Shown: positions 52,101 to 58,800, numbered from the stretch's first letter. The stretch: DNA of 64,000 nucleotides from Ashinkailepas kermadecensis (GCA_034440615.1 JAOTOM010004788.1:407528-471527); one strand, 5' to 3'. Notes: generated by a model not told the origin, from the sequence alone. Translations and numbers: made by a program.

Positions 52101-53785
52101 ATGCTCACAAGCGCCTCGCGGACCATCGCTCCACTATCATGATACTTTGACCATCACTCTAATACCACTTTGTTTAAGCACCACTTTGTTTGTTCAACCT
52201 CATTTTGTTTTGTCGGCTTACGCTAAAACTGCAGTTGCATGTCGTTTCTGGAAAAAACTTATTTGTTTTCACCTTTTTTAGTTTCGGCGGGGGCAGTTTT
52301 ATGATGCCGCGTTTTATATCCAACCTGAAGTACGGCTACAACACCGAGTTGGATTTGAAGCAGGTAGGTTGTGTGCTGGAAAATTATTTCGAGCACTCGG
52401 GTATGGTTATGGCTGGAAGCGCGTGCCGAACCGCTCCTCTGACACGCATGCTTCCTCCGACTCCAATACTAACACAGGTGTTCGGCCAACATCGCACAAT
52501 ATTCTGCCGCACTCTCACGTCAGGGGTATGGCAGCTGCTGCTGTGTACAAACCCGTCCACCAGACACGCACGCTGTGCCTGACACAGCACGCGCTGTGTG
52601 CTCAGGTTCAAGGGCACCTACCACCTGAGCATCATACTCGCGTCATTCGGAAGAGATATAAATGAAGCAGCTGGAGTGAATGAGGTACGGAGTTGTGTTG
52701 GCTTGCTTGCAAAGTGTGCGTCCGCTCTGCCTCTGTCTCTTTTCGTCTCTTCCTCGTTCCTGACTCGAGCACTGGCTACTTCGCCCTTACTTTCAGGCAG
52801 CAATGAAATGTTTCATCGTTTTTCGTCCAGGATACTGTGCGGCAAATTGCGCTCAGCCCAATCGAATGGTTTACTGCATGACAAGTAGTCCAGGGATTTC
52901 TTCCGGCGCCAAGTTCTATTGCATGGCTTTTCTTTTCCTCGAGGCACTGCCATCAGTCGTACTTTCTTGTACGCTCCTCAAACAAAAAATCACGTGGCCG
53001 TCACGCGTCCAACGCCGCACATTGTCAGTGACGAGAGTGCTTGTAGTAACGCTGGTCTGCTGCGGCACGCAAGTGGGAGGCTTGTAGTAACGCTGGCTTG
53101 CTGCAGCACGCAGGTGGGAGGCTTGTAGTAACGCTGGCATGTGCTGCAGCGCGCAGGTGGAAGGCTTGTAGTAACGCCGGTCATGTCATCGTGCTGCCTT
53201 TTCACAGCTGGCACGACCGGCCTGCCCTGAAGCGATCTCGCCCGACGAGATCGATGAGGCATTGCCCGCTTATGTGTGCTTATCGGGTATGCGACGGTCA
53301 ATGTGATGTTATCTGGTCTCTGCGGCGACAGTCGCCAAAGTAAACCGACAGCAAGGGCACATTTTTGCGGACTTATAACCAGGCCGATCACGTTTCGCTT
53401 CCACAGCGTCACTTTACCTGTCACTGTTCGAACCGCCACGTCGTATTTCGTTTCCACGGCAGCGTCACTTCACCCGTCACCGTTTGAACCCCCACTTCGT
53501 GTTTCGCTTCCGCAGCGTCACTTCATACGCTACCGTTCGAACACCCACCTCGTGTTTCGCTCCCACGGCAGCGTCACCTTACCCGCCACCGTTCGAACCC
53601 CCACTTCGTGAGCTCACCGACCCATGATCTTGGCGCAGCTCAAACAGTTTTACAAGGAGAACGAGGCCGACCTGGCGCAGGCCAAACGCGAGATGGCGCA
53701 GGCCATCGAGTACTCCACCACGAACGTGGCCTGGATGAAGGCCAACTACGACACGATAGTGCGCTGGCTCGACCAGCGGCGCTGA
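9830..53785 (+). CDS. APN: Aminopeptidase N-like M1 zinc metallopeptidase, complete 16-exon gene
   Basis: Joining 9830-10530, 22578-22733, 23058-23191, 23606-23783, 24043-24226, 31348-31504, 32613-32694, 37313-37496, 43390-43534, 46109-46254, 48433-48609, 49070-49260, 49860-50030, 51029-51172, 52282-52363 and 53639-53785 gives 2979 nt, 992 residues, with every phase matching. Seen: short cytoplasmic tail, membrane helix about 34-55, Pro/Glu-rich stalk about 80-100, then the M1 fold. Exopeptidase motif GAMEN is at 379-383, the zinc site HELAH at 415-419 with the third ligand E438 (18-residue spacing), and the likely transition-state Tyr at 501 in ISYNKGAS. A beta-sandwich follows, and an ERAP1-like C-terminal domain begins near WVIFN (648). 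Length fits the family. Known for the family: removal of neutral or basic N-terminal residues from peptides at the cell surface. All catalytic residues are present, so it should be active. The C-terminus DQRR gives no GPI signal. The start at 9830 is the first in-frame ATG after a probable acceptor at 9817; Met9 (9854) is an alternative. Confidence 0.97.
10623..11040. repeat. About 50-bp minisatellite, APN intron 1
   Basis: About eight copies of a unit with GAGAGGTGTGGGGATTCAGA and ACATTGGCCTGGGATGA, beginning 90 bp after the exon 1 donor. It is not derived from exon 1. Confidence 0.9.
11050..11160 (-). mobile_element. Fragment of the GGCGCAG hAT-type MITE
   Basis: GGGCGCAGCCAGAATTTT, GGGCCGACCAAAA and TTTCGGAGCGAAGCGTG match the reverse complement of the right half of the element at 19948. 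The other end is missing. Confidence 0.65.
11407..11465 (-). mobile_element. SINE 3'-domain fragment
   Basis: GGTTGGTTATTTGGGCTTAG and GCGCATCGACTGC with GGTCATACAGCG align with the tail region of the SINE copy at 61529. No tRNA head is present. Confidence 0.5.
11630..12615. mobile_element. Inverted-repeat element with palindromic ends, APN intron 1
   Basis: The left end has GTCCGGGGGGGGGCAGATAT and the right end, in reverse complement, GTCCGGGGGGGCAGATGTCT. The terminal repeats are about 37 bp, each holding its own palindrome GGGCAGATATCTGCCC or variant. The interior, with no coding frame, has several TGACCTGAGGTCA-type motifs. A transposon class cannot be assigned. Confidence 0.6.
13250..13610. 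repeat. Two degenerate copies of an approximately 175-bp segment
   Basis: GGTCCCGCCGAATGCCCTC with CAGTCGTTGG and AGTCCCGCCGGACGCCCTC with GAGTCGTCGG mark equivalent positions in two copies. No protein was recognised in either strand. Confidence 0.5.
14575..15240. repeat. 23-bp minisatellite, APN intron 1
   Basis: About 28 imperfect copies of CCCTTAGTGAGCCTGGTCTC plus three bases; variants read GATCCGGGTCTCGGT. Confidence 0.95.
15243..16045. repeat. About 95-bp GC-rich minisatellite with nested CCAGGTCCA repeats
   Basis: Roughly seven copies of a unit containing GGCCGGCCGGTCGGCACCGC and CGGCGGCGGCGGCGACAGCT. The last part adds short CCAGGT CCACTGA subrepeats. Confidence 0.93.
16610..16765. 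repeat. Two tandem copies of an approximately 70-bp unit
   Basis: CTACTTCAGCACTTGTCTTG and GGTGGACAACT recur in both copies. Confidence 0.7.
18226..18775. other. Homopolymer-rich low-complexity tract, likely unreliable sequence
   Basis: Almost entirely runs of A, G, C and T of 5-40 bases, with abrupt switches and sharp borders with ordinary sequence. It resembles poorly polished long-read consensus more than a natural repeat. Confidence 0.7.
19948..20149. mobile_element. hAT-type MITE, second family, in APN intron 1
   Basis: Inverted ends CAGAGGCGCAGCTAAGG and CCTGACTGCGCCACTG bound 202 bp. The flanking octamers TCGTCTGC and GTGTCTGC match at six of eight positions. Related fragments lie at 11050-11160 and 43220-43330. 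Confidence 0.8.
21204..21347. repeat. GGAT tetranucleotide microsatellite passing into GATA
   Basis: About 27 GGAT units followed by about six GATA units, directly before the Penelope-like fragment. Confidence 0.97.
21395..22030 (+). pseudogene. Degenerate Penelope-like retroelement (RT plus GIY-YIG pieces)
   Basis: Broken frames give [16 protein letters not shown], then [19 protein letters not shown] (RT catalytic YADD), then [19 protein letters not shown] (GIY-YIG endonuclease signature), then [29 protein letters not shown] and a degraded remainder to about 22030. Frameshifts and stops show it is dead. GIY-YIG normally follows the whole RT in this family; here it interrupts it. A GGAT/GATA microsatellite abuts the 5' side. 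Confidence 0.8.
22125..22440. repeat. About 15-bp minisatellite (CAGTCCCCTGTCTGTGT)
   Basis: About 18 degenerate copies with interspersed ACATCAGCGACTTGT, ending 140 bp before APN exon 2. Confidence 0.9.
22578..22733 (+). CDS. APN: APN exon 2
   Basis: Acceptor AG at 22576-22577, donor GTAAGTA at 22734. Completes a Lys codon with exon 1 and encodes [16 protein letters not shown] and [11 protein letters not shown], the conserved substrate-domain core. The usual CFDEP is CMDEP here. Ends in phase 2. The intron before it is about 12 kb. Confidence 0.96.
23058..23191 (+). CDS. APN: APN exon 3
   Basis: Acceptor AG at 23056-23057, donor GTCAGT at 23192. Encodes [20 protein letters not shown], the conserved strand before the catalytic domain, and ends with one base of a Val codon completed by exon 4. 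Confidence 0.95.
23606..23783 (+). CDS. APN: APN exon 4: GAMEN motif
   Basis: Acceptor AG at 23604-23605, donor GTAAAC at 23784. Encodes [14 protein letters not shown] through [17 protein letters not shown] binds the substrate amino terminus in M1 exopeptidases. Confidence 0.97.
24043..24226 (+). CDS. APN: APN exon 5: zinc-binding site
   Basis: Acceptor AG at 24041-24042, donor GTCAGC at 24227 (weak but in phase 0). Encodes [20 protein letters not shown], then [10 protein letters not shown] and [15 protein letters not shown]. It carries all three zinc ligands and the catalytic Glu. Confidence 0.98.
24780..25015. repeat. About 32-bp minisatellite, APN intron 5
   Basis: About seven copies of ACTATATGATCAGGACAGTC with AGCAGCACGGCC. 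Confidence 0.93.
25222..25715. repeat. About 43-bp minisatellite, APN intron 5
   Basis: About 11-12 units of GTCGTCAGACCTGCGGGGTA and CGCAGATCAGCGGGACACCA, some shortened. A doubled GACCTGTTGTGCGTGCAGAT follows at about 25868-25925. Confidence 0.95.
26470..26850. repeat. Degenerate about 33-bp repeat
   Basis: Loose copies of GCCGCCACAGGAGGCCCCATG; individual units are poorly conserved. Confidence 0.55.
27369..27893. repeat. 41-bp near-perfect minisatellite, APN intron 5
   Basis: About 13 copies of CCAATGGGTGTGCGGTGAGC with GTCACACCAGTCACGCACCAT; almost the only variant is GCACC/GGACC. There are no unique spacers. Confidence 0.98.
27895..28395 (-). other. GC-rich segment with an unassigned open frame
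   Basis: The reverse strand is open from 28391 into the adjacent array (182 codons in all, about 160 of them outside it). No domain is recognised, and the + strand is also partly open. It may be an exon of an unknown gene or chance openness in GC-rich DNA. Confidence 0.2.
28610..30145. repeat. 31-bp minisatellite, about 49 copies, APN intron 5
   Basis: Unit GTGCCGGCTCCGGCTGGGTC with TGTAGCGCAGT. Higher-order blocks recur, marked by CAGCATGGATGTTTCGGCTG. Its long reverse-strand frames are repeat artefacts. Confidence 0.98.
30735..30910. repeat. About 57-bp repeat, three copies
   Basis: TCTGAGCAGAGTTCTCTGTC and GGAACTCAAGGCC recur three times. Confidence 0.9.
31348..31504 (+). CDS. APN: APN exon 6: catalytic Tyr
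   Basis: Acceptor AG at 31346-31347, donor GTGAGT at 31505. Encodes [12 protein letters not shown], the signature LETSHPIS, and [16 protein letters not shown]. Follows a 7.1-kb intron full of tandem arrays. Confidence 0.96.
32613..32694 (+). CDS. APN: APN exon 7
   Basis: Short 82-nt exon: acceptor AG at 32611-32612 and donor GTGAGA at 32695. Encodes [20 protein letters not shown] and ANYLDDR, the helix after the catalytic Tyr. Confidence 0.95.
33444..33493 (-). mobile_element. SINE 3'-domain fragment
   Basis: AGTTGGTTATTGGGGTTTAG, GCGCATCGACTGC and GGTCATGCA match the fragment at 11407 and the tail of the SINE at 61529. Confidence 0.5.
33786..34524 (-). pseudogene. Non-LTR retrotransposon (LINE) ORF2 fragment
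   Basis: The reverse strand reads [19 protein letters not shown] (34.3-34.5 kb, the pre-RT linker), then [38 protein letters not shown] and [17 protein letters not shown], the typical start of a LINE reverse transcriptase. The catalytic YxDD block and the endonuclease are absent and the frame breaks between the two pieces, so it is an inactive 5'/3'-truncated copy. Confidence 0.75.
34845..36475. repeat. About 78-bp G-rich minisatellite, APN intron 7
   Basis: About 21 copies of a unit with GCTCCGGACACGGCACAGGT, GTCACTCGGCAGAGGTGTAG and a variable G-run GTGGGTGGGGGGTGGGGGGT. G-run length accounts for most unit-length variation. Confidence 0.97.
36640..37312. repeat. Degenerate TGTGACATCAGNGG repeat ending at the exon 8 acceptor
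   Basis: Some 20 or more loose copies of GTCATGTGACATCAGCGGTG, many holding TGACGTCA-like octamers. A (TA)n tract occupies about 37077-37132. The exon 8 3' splice site, TGTGACGTCAG, is itself a copy of the unit. Confidence 0.75.
37313..37496 (+). CDS. APN: APN exon 8
   Basis: Acceptor AG at 37311-37312, donor GTGAAC at 37497. Encodes [20 protein letters not shown], then [20 protein letters not shown], ending phase 0 in QLTQ. The last 24 exonic bases and the donor are repeated in the array that follows. The acceptor lies in a degenerate TGACATCAG-type repeat and lacks a clear pyrimidine tract. Confidence 0.95.
37497..38460. repeat. 43-bp minisatellite made from the exon 8 end and its splice donor
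   Basis: About 23 units. Each is GTGAACGTCAGCCACATTA followed by GCCGGCACAGCACAGCTGAC ACAG, the last 24 bases of exon 8. Some units are 38 bp (CACAG lost), giving a 43-43-38 pattern; some have GTAAAC. Degenerate units continue to about 38640. Confidence 0.97.
38935..39490. repeat. About 35-bp minisatellite within a larger repeat, APN intron 8
   Basis: ACCAATACCACTCGGATAAC with CGTACCGAGCTGCTT is repeated, grouped in blocks ending AACTTCAGATGTCGACCACC and CAGGCCCCGGCCCCGGCAC. Confidence 0.93.
39690..39840 (+). repeat. Dispersed repeat, copy 2, APN intron 8
   Basis: Matches 7232-7400 on the opposite strand in order and spacing (CAATGGGCAGGCTCAAATGG). Ends were not determined. Confidence 0.6.
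40072..40300. repeat. Two tandem copies of an approximately 113-bp unit
   Basis: GTGTGGCCTGAAGTGGGAAC and TTTGCAAATGC recur at equivalent places. Confidence 0.85.
40301..43219. other. APN intron 8, no gene recognised
   Basis: Unique-looking DNA. The GC-rich part at 41380-42240 has overlapping open frames on both strands but no recognisable domain; homopolymer C and G runs occur near 42196 and 42795. Confidence 0.4.
43220..43330 (+). mobile_element. Truncated GGCGCAG hAT-type MITE near APN exon 9
   Basis: CAGAGGCGCAGCCAAAGG followed by GTTGAGATTTTGACCGCAC and AAAACCTAAATTTT matches the left half of the element at 19948. The right end is lost about 50 bp before exon 9. Confidence 0.7.
43390..43534 (+). 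CDS. APN: APN exon 9
   Basis: Acceptor AG at 43388-43389 after CTACCTGCAG, donor GTGCGT at 43535. Encodes [20 protein letters not shown] and [19 protein letters not shown], the beta-sandwich domain. A truncated hAT-type repeat ends about 50 bp upstream. Confidence 0.94.
43736..43826 (-). mobile_element. Divergent, truncated copy of the tRNA-derived SINE
   Basis: Reverse-strand match to the SINE body and B-box region: ACTCGAACCCGCAATCTTTT corresponds to ACTCGAACCCACAACCTTTC of the 61.6-kb copy. The tRNA head is cut off by the GATGAACATACT array that begins at 43827. Confidence 0.7.
43827..43935. repeat. 30-bp palindromic minisatellite, short block
   Basis: About 3.5 copies of the GATGAACATACTRCCCAGG type unit, 470 bp before the main block, butting against a SINE fragment. 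Confidence 0.95.
44405..45035. repeat. 30-bp palindromic minisatellite, main block
   Basis: About 21 copies. Each unit holds the inverted repeat ATACTACCCAGGGGTAGTAT. The last unit ends in GTATGTTCATC, making a larger hairpin with GATGAACATAC. Unit length is divisible by three, so both strands stay open. Confidence 0.98.
45766..45890 (+). pseudogene. Duplicate of APN exon 10, probably non-functional
   Basis: About 120 nt differ from exon 10 at five positions: two synonymous or flanking, and three replacements (Ile/Met, Gly/Asp, Pro/His). The offset is 355 bp. The real exon's acceptor is not conserved. The nearest AG (45753-45754) would shift the frame after exon 9. The 3' end has lost the bases encoding INRAQ and ends CCACCAG-GTGGTG, leaving phase 2 where exon 11 needs phase 0. 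Three degenerate copies of a roughly 65-bp unit fill the space before exon 10. Confidence 0.85.
46109..46254 (+). CDS. APN: APN exon 10
   Basis: Acceptor AG at 46107-46108, donor GTGGGT at 46255. Encodes [20 protein letters not shown] and [14 protein letters not shown] through INRAQ, the start of the ERAP1-like domain. Phase matches both neighbours. A 96%-similar copy of its core lies at 45766-45890. Confidence 0.95.
46255..46640. repeat. About 22-bp minisatellite made from the exon 10 end and its donor
   Basis: Units of GTGGGTGCTCAACAGGGAAG AG. Longer versions carry CATCAACAGGGCGCAG directly before GTGGGTG, exactly the exon 10 end and donor, at least twice more (near 46305 and 46395). Confidence 0.93.
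47395..47715. repeat. About 31-bp minisatellite, APN intron 10
   Basis: About ten to eleven copies of CGCAGCTAACCGTATGTCTC with ACCACAGCCGG; later copies are shortened. Confidence 0.95.
48433..48609 (+). CDS. APN: APN exon 11
   Basis: Acceptor AG at 48431-48432, donor GTGATG at 48610, both phase 0. Encodes [40 protein letters not shown] and [11 protein letters not shown], helical repeats of the C-terminal domain. Confidence 0.95.
49070..49260 (+). CDS. APN: APN exon 12
   Basis: Acceptor AG at 49068-49069, donor GTGAGG at 49261. Encodes [37 protein letters not shown] and [10 protein letters not shown]. Its last 32 nt and donor are duplicated downstream. Confidence 0.95.
49229..49460. repeat. 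About 79-bp repeat containing the exon 12 end and donor
   Basis: Three copies. The second repeats ATGACCGACCCGGACAACGA CAG-GTGAGGACCGG, matching the exon 12 end with few changes; donors are 79 bp apart. The third is decayed (CCCGGACCACAG-GTAGGG). Confidence 0.9.
49860..50030 (+). CDS. APN: APN exon 13
   Basis: Acceptor AG at 49858-49859; donor GTTCGC at 50031 is weak but is the only one found that keeps phase and homology. Encodes [30 protein letters not shown] and [16 protein letters not shown]. The exon end and donor recur three more times downstream. Confidence 0.92.
50001..50425. repeat. Repeat containing the exon 13 end and donor, mixed with CATACACACATAC
   Basis: CTGGATCCTGAGCAG-GTTCGCC occurs at the real donor (50031) and again at 50108, 50172 and 50327. 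The copies are separated by variable numbers of an 11-bp ACACATACCAT repeat. Confidence 0.95.
50811..50985. repeat. 41-bp minisatellite, APN intron 13
   Basis: Four nearly perfect copies of CAACGACTTTATGTGACTAC with GTATCCCAAGTACGCACACAC, ending about 45 bp before exon 14. Confidence 0.97.
51029..51172 (+). CDS. APN: APN exon 14
   Basis: Acceptor AG at 51027-51028, donor GTGAGC at 51173. Encodes [20 protein letters not shown] and [16 protein letters not shown]. Phase 2 at both ends. Confidence 0.95.
51915..52062. repeat. About 30-bp repeat, APN intron 14
   Basis: Four to five copies of TAGCATGTGAGTGTCACCCT with GGATAGCCAC. Confidence 0.92.
52282..52363 (+). CDS. APN: APN exon 15
   Basis: Acceptor AG at 52280-52281 after a T-rich tract, donor GTAGGT at 52364. 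The 82-nt exon encodes [20 protein letters not shown] and TELDLKQ, matching the conserved FxxGxF...TE segment of the family. Confidence 0.94.
53035..53180. repeat. About 41-bp repeat, APN intron 15
   Basis: Three to four copies of GGCTTGTAGTAACGCTGG with CTGCAGCACGCAGGTGGGAG. Confidence 0.92.
53395..53612. repeat. About 52-bp repeat upstream of exon 16, APN intron 15
   Basis: Four copies of CGTCACTTCACCCGTCACCG with TTCGAACCCCCACTTCGTGT. Each holds a TTTCGCTTCC(A/G)CAG-like decoy acceptor. The last ends 26 bp before the real acceptor. Confidence 0.9.
53639..53785 (+). CDS. APN: APN exon 16, terminal coding exon with stop
   Basis: Acceptor AG at 53637-53638; TGA at 53783-53785. Encodes [20 protein letters not shown], then [20 protein letters not shown] and LDQRR, the usual M1 C-terminal helices. 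No AATAAA was found between the stop and the array starting near 53855. Confidence 0.95.
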   Translation, partial: LKQFYKENEADLAQAKREMAQAIEYSTTNVAWMKANYDTIVRWLDQRR

Positions 53786-53854
53786 TCGGCTGCTGCGGCG
53801 ACACCGGTGCCATCCAGCCGTCCGCGGCAGCGGTGAAGGTGAGACAGCAGCGGT

Positions 53855-55870
53855 CACTGCGACACTGGCAGGCCACACCCACCGACCCTCCACAGACCAC
53901 TGCGACACTGACAGCCCACACCCACCGACCCTCCTCCACAGACTACTGCGGCACTGGCAGCCCACACCCACCGACCCTCCTCCACAGACCATAGACCACA
54001 GACCACTGCGACACTCGCAGCCCACACCAACCGACCCTCCTCCACAGACCACAGACCACAGACCACAGACTACTGCGGCACTGGCAGCCCACACCCACCG
54101 ACCCTCCTCCACAGACCACTGCGACACTCGCAGCCCACACCAACCGACCCTCCTCCACAGACCACAGACCACTGCACCACTCGCAGCCCACACCAACCGA
54201 CCCTCCTCCACAGACCACAGACTACTGCGGCACTGGCAGCCCACACCCATCGACACTCCTCCACAGACCATAGACCACACCCACCGACCCTCCTCCACAG
54301 ACCACTGCGGCACTGGCAGCCCACACCCACCGACCCTCCTCCACAGACCATAGACCACACCCACCGACCCTCCTCCACAGACCACAGACCACTGCGGCAC
54401 TGGCAGCCCACACCCACCGACCCTCCTCCACAGACCATAGACCACTGCGACACTCGCAGCCCACACCAACCGACCCTCCTCCACAGACCACAGACTACTG
54501 CGGCACTGGCAGCCCGCACCCATCGACACTCCTCCACAGACCATAGACCACACCCACCGACCCTCCTCCACAGACCACAGACCACTGCGGCACTCGCAGC
54601 CCACACCCACCGACCCTCCTCCACAGACCACAGACCACTGCGCCACTCGCAGCCCACACCCACCGACCCTCCTCCACAGACCACAGACCACTGCGGCACT
54701 GGCAGCCCACACCCACCGACCCTCCTCCACGGACCATAGACCACACCCACCGACCCTCCTCCACAGACCACAGACCACTGACCACTACGACACTGGCGGC
54801 CCACACCCACCGACCCTCCTCCATAAACCACTGCGACACTCGCAGCCCACACCAACCGACCCTCCTCCACAGACCACATACCACTGCGGCACTCGGAGCC
54901 ACACCCACCGACACTCCTCCACAGGCCATAGACCACACCCACCGACCCTCCTCCACAGACCACAGACAAGGGGACGAGTGGTCTAGGGGGTAAGATGCTC
55001 GTCTCACAATCGAAAGATTGTGGGTTCGAGTCTCACCTGTCACTTCTCTTCGCCCGCGACCAATCGGCGTGAGAGATTGGCGACGCTATATGACTCAACG
55101 GTCGACGTGTCGTACAACCAATAACCAACAGACCACTGCGACACTCGCAGCCCACACCCACCGACACTCCTCCACAGACCACAGACCAATGCGGCACTCG
55201 CAGCCCACACCCATCGACACTCCTCCACAGACCACTGCGACACTCGCAGCTCACACCCACCGACTATCCTCCACAGACCACAGACCACTGCGACACTCGC
55301 AGCCCACATCTACCGACCCTCATCCACAGACTACAGACCACTGCGGCACTGGCAGCCCACACCCACCGACACTCCTCCACAGACCATAGACCACACCCAC
55401 CTCCACAGACCACAGACCACTGCGACACTCGCAGCCCACGCCCACCGGCACTCCTCCACATACCACAGACCAATGCGGCACTCGCAGCCCACACCCACCG
55501 ACCCTCCTCCACAGACCACAGACCACTGCGGCACTGGCAGCCCACACCCACCGACCCTCCTCCACAGACCACTGCGACACTCGCAGCCAACACCCACCGA
55601 CCCTCCTCCACAGACCACAGAATACTGCGACACTGGCAGCCCACACCCGCCGACCCTCCTCCACAGACCACTGCGACACTCGCAGCCCACACCCATCGAC
55701 ACTCCTCCACAGACCACAGACCACTGCGACACTCGCAGCCCACACCCACCGACCCTCCTCTACAGACCACTGCGGCACTCGCAGCCCACACCCACCGACC
55801 CTCCTCCACAGACCACAGACCACTGCGGCACTTGCAGACCACACCCACCGACCTTCCTCCACAGATCACA
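53855..55870. repeat. About 45-55-bp minisatellite downstream of APN
   Basis: About 38-40 units of CCCTCCTCCACAGACCACAG, ACCACTGCGACACTCGCAGC and CCACACCCACCGA, starting 70 bp after the APN stop and interrupted by the SINE at 54970-55130. Long reverse-strand frames are repeat artefacts. Confidence 0.97.
54970..55130 (+). mobile_element. tRNA-derived SINE, inserted in a minisatellite
   Basis: Starts GGGGACGAGTGGTCTAGGGG (A-box-like) with GGTTCGAGTC (B-box-like) about 45 bp later, then a roughly 85-bp body ending ACCAATAACCAAC. It is nearly identical to the copy at 61529-61689. It interrupts the 53855-55870 array; flanking repeat units hide any target duplication. Confidence 0.88.
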
Positions 55871-58800
55871 GCACTCGATAGTCGGAGGTTGCCATGGACG
55901 GAAAGCTACCGGGTGTACCGGGTGACACCTTTTTCCATTTTCGTTTCAGGTCTTTGATTTCCGGAGTCATTCGATGTGCTTTTTATGCTGAGTTCAAATA
56001 TGTCATATTTCAAAACAAAATAACATTTTATTAACCTGTCCTCAACGTCAAGGTTTCTGAAATTTTTCACTTTTCGCACTATCGTTCCTTCCTTGCACGT
56101 ATCTGACATGTCGGCACATTGGTGTTGCAGATACCTACCGCCTTTGGTATCCATCACTCTCGTCTTTTGCCACACCACTTGTCAAGTAGCTGTATACAGC
56201 CACTTGGCCGGTCGTTCATAATCTGACTCATAGGTGGCAGCACCGTCGCGCCGCAGTGAACAGACCTTTCGGCAATGGTCGACCGAGTTTACGGAGGCAC
56301 AGGGGTCAGATGCTGATGCAGGTAGATATTTTGAGATGGAGGTTGAGTGGATTCCCCATCAGGGGTGATGACTTGTCAGAAGCGGAGAGGAAATGCAACA
56401 AAAAGTAATGACTGGTATCATTTTCACCCTCAGTCGTTCTCCACGTAGGCACTCGATGGTGTGGGTCAAGCAATCAAAATTCGGACCTTGAATTGACAGC
56501 TTATTGCAATCCAACCATTAACATCCCTGTTATTCCCCTCACATCCACTTTTACCTTCTCCCTCTCTTTCCCTTTCTTCCACCCTCCCCATCCTCCTCTC
56601 ATATCGACGTATCGAGCATGGGCGCTACGAAGATTACATATTGCCACATATGGATTACGCATAGATTACACGTTACGGAGATTATGGAGATGATACATCA
56701 TTACTACAGATTCAAAATTACGCGACACATTTTCAACTGCATCAGTTTGTACTTATGCCCCGCTATCCGGAGCCTTGTCCCGCTATCCGCTATTGTCGCT
56801 TGTCCGGAGTTACGCTTTCTCCCTGCCAGCTTGCTGATGGCTTGGCTCTCTTGCCGCCGAACGCCACAAACCTACCTTCTGACTCCGTTGTCAGCTTCGC
56901 TGCCCTCTCTGTGGGTGTCTGAGGCAGAACACAACATTGCGTTCCGGCGCGCCCGACTAACGCGCACGCGCCGTTCCAGGTGCCGTGGCGCGGACGCAGC
57001 ACTGAGAACACAACTCCGCCCATGTTCGTCACACCCGGCCCGGCAGCACCTGTGAATAGCGCCGTGCCTTGTCGATGCCGAGACACACCCACTGGCCACT
57101 GCCGTGTGCCGGCCCCGCAGAGCGGCCGGTCCACCACGGAGCGCACGGCCAGGCCAGGAGCGGACCCAGTCGCTGGGCGTACCCGCGCGCCACGTTACTC
57201 GTCGTCCCAGTGGCGCTGCAGCCTGCTGGGAGCGGCCGTCGCTCTGTGCTGCGCCAGTGTGTGGAGAGCGCCGAGCGGTTCCCGCAGTGCGTCGCCGGGC
57301 TGCGTGACGACTGGCGACAACACTGAAAAGGCGCCAGTGTGGCCGGAATGTGTGTCGCCGTCTCAGACAGTGCGGAGCGTGCGCGTCGCCTCAACCCCGC
57401 TCGCTGGCCATACACCAACAGCCGAGCTGGTGGCTCACAGAAACAGCAGCGATCGGGATCGGCCCAATGTGCAATTTCGCCACATGTGGCTGGGTTCATA
57501 ACTTTGTATATAACCCACATCTGACGTGTTTTAATGTTTTACAAACATGCCCGTGTCATCTGTCGCATTTTCTGACAATGCTTCGGTGCGCATCGCAAAC
57601 GAGTCTTTAGACGAGTTTTGCGCGTTCGACCGTAAATTATTGTTCTGCGGACGTGTGTATTCGTAACACAATGTTGTTGTCTGTTAGAACATATCATTGT
57701 GCATCGGGCGCGGTGGAACAATACAACTGATGTCCATAGTTGTCTGCTGTACCAGCGCGAAAATGTCGCACCATTTCTACACGATTTCGTCACATACTTG
57801 ACGGTGCTTTTCGACATCCACAGCAACGCCCGCGAATCAGTGACATCAGAACCACAGCAGTGAGATGCTTACGGATATAAAGGCACCCGGATGACACCCG
57901 GACACTTCTCGAGCCGCCATACATGGCTCCACGGAAACGCGACGAAAAGACAGACGGGGTCACACGTACGATACGACTAAAATGGCAAACAGTTGACATG
58001 CTGAACGGCGAAGTAACCTTCCTTCACGTCATCCATCGCGAAATGGACAGAAGTTTGACAAAAAAAAATAACATCAATACACTGAATGCTAAGGCATAAC
58101 AATCAACGCCGGTATCAAGGTGGTTCCCAGGCTAATAGCATATCATCTATCAGTGAAGGCACAAGTATCAACAAGAATGAAGGCTGGTTTTAACACGTGA
58201 TTATTGCGATGGTTTCGCAGTATCAGTTTCGAACAAGGTGTACAAATTCACTCAGTTTGGCGCCAAATATGAACGAAAAAGCTTTAATTTCCACCACGAA
58301 ATACGCAAATAAAAATAACGTTATACTTACGAACTAAACATAATGGCGCTTCTATACACGAAACAAAGCATTAATGTATGTGGCCATGGAAAACATCTCT
58401 GCGTGTATCTGAAGCCACAGCACGATCGGGAAATACCGGCACAGTGGCACAATGTTAACCCGAGGGTTCACAGCGTAGCCCATATTCCAAGCAGCTGACG
58501 CGACCTCCACCTGATCAGGCCATCAGTCAGTTCATCCTCACAGTCGGGGGCTAAATGCGATCGCATATGCATGGCGGCTAGAGTCCCGTGTTGCCAGGCA
58601 AGGGAGACGAAAGACCAGCGCTCTACTGACTGGGCAATGAATGGCACTTAGCTATCATAAATTAATTTTAAAAGCATCTTGCATTCAAGGGTTAACTACA
58701 TAACATGGCACATGGCGCGTAGTGTGCCCATGCCAGCTTTGGTGGCACGAAAGCGTAAACTTGTGCTGGAATAGTCCAATCTGGCATCCAAGTAGACTTA

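Noticed and set aside
53579..54969. Long reverse-strand frames rich in VCGGGSVGVGC
   Set aside because: Translation of the minisatellite downstream of APN; overlapping frames are equally open and the SINE breaks them.
54970..55045. Functional tRNA gene
   Set aside because: A- and B-box-like motifs are present but the acceptor stem does not pair properly and a SINE body follows; a near-identical copy with target duplication shows it is mobile.
57540..58000. Possible transposase remnant with SKSTVKYV helix-turn-helix-like motif
   Set aside because: A single short motif in a weak reverse-strand frame; no catalytic blocks or terminal repeats were seen.
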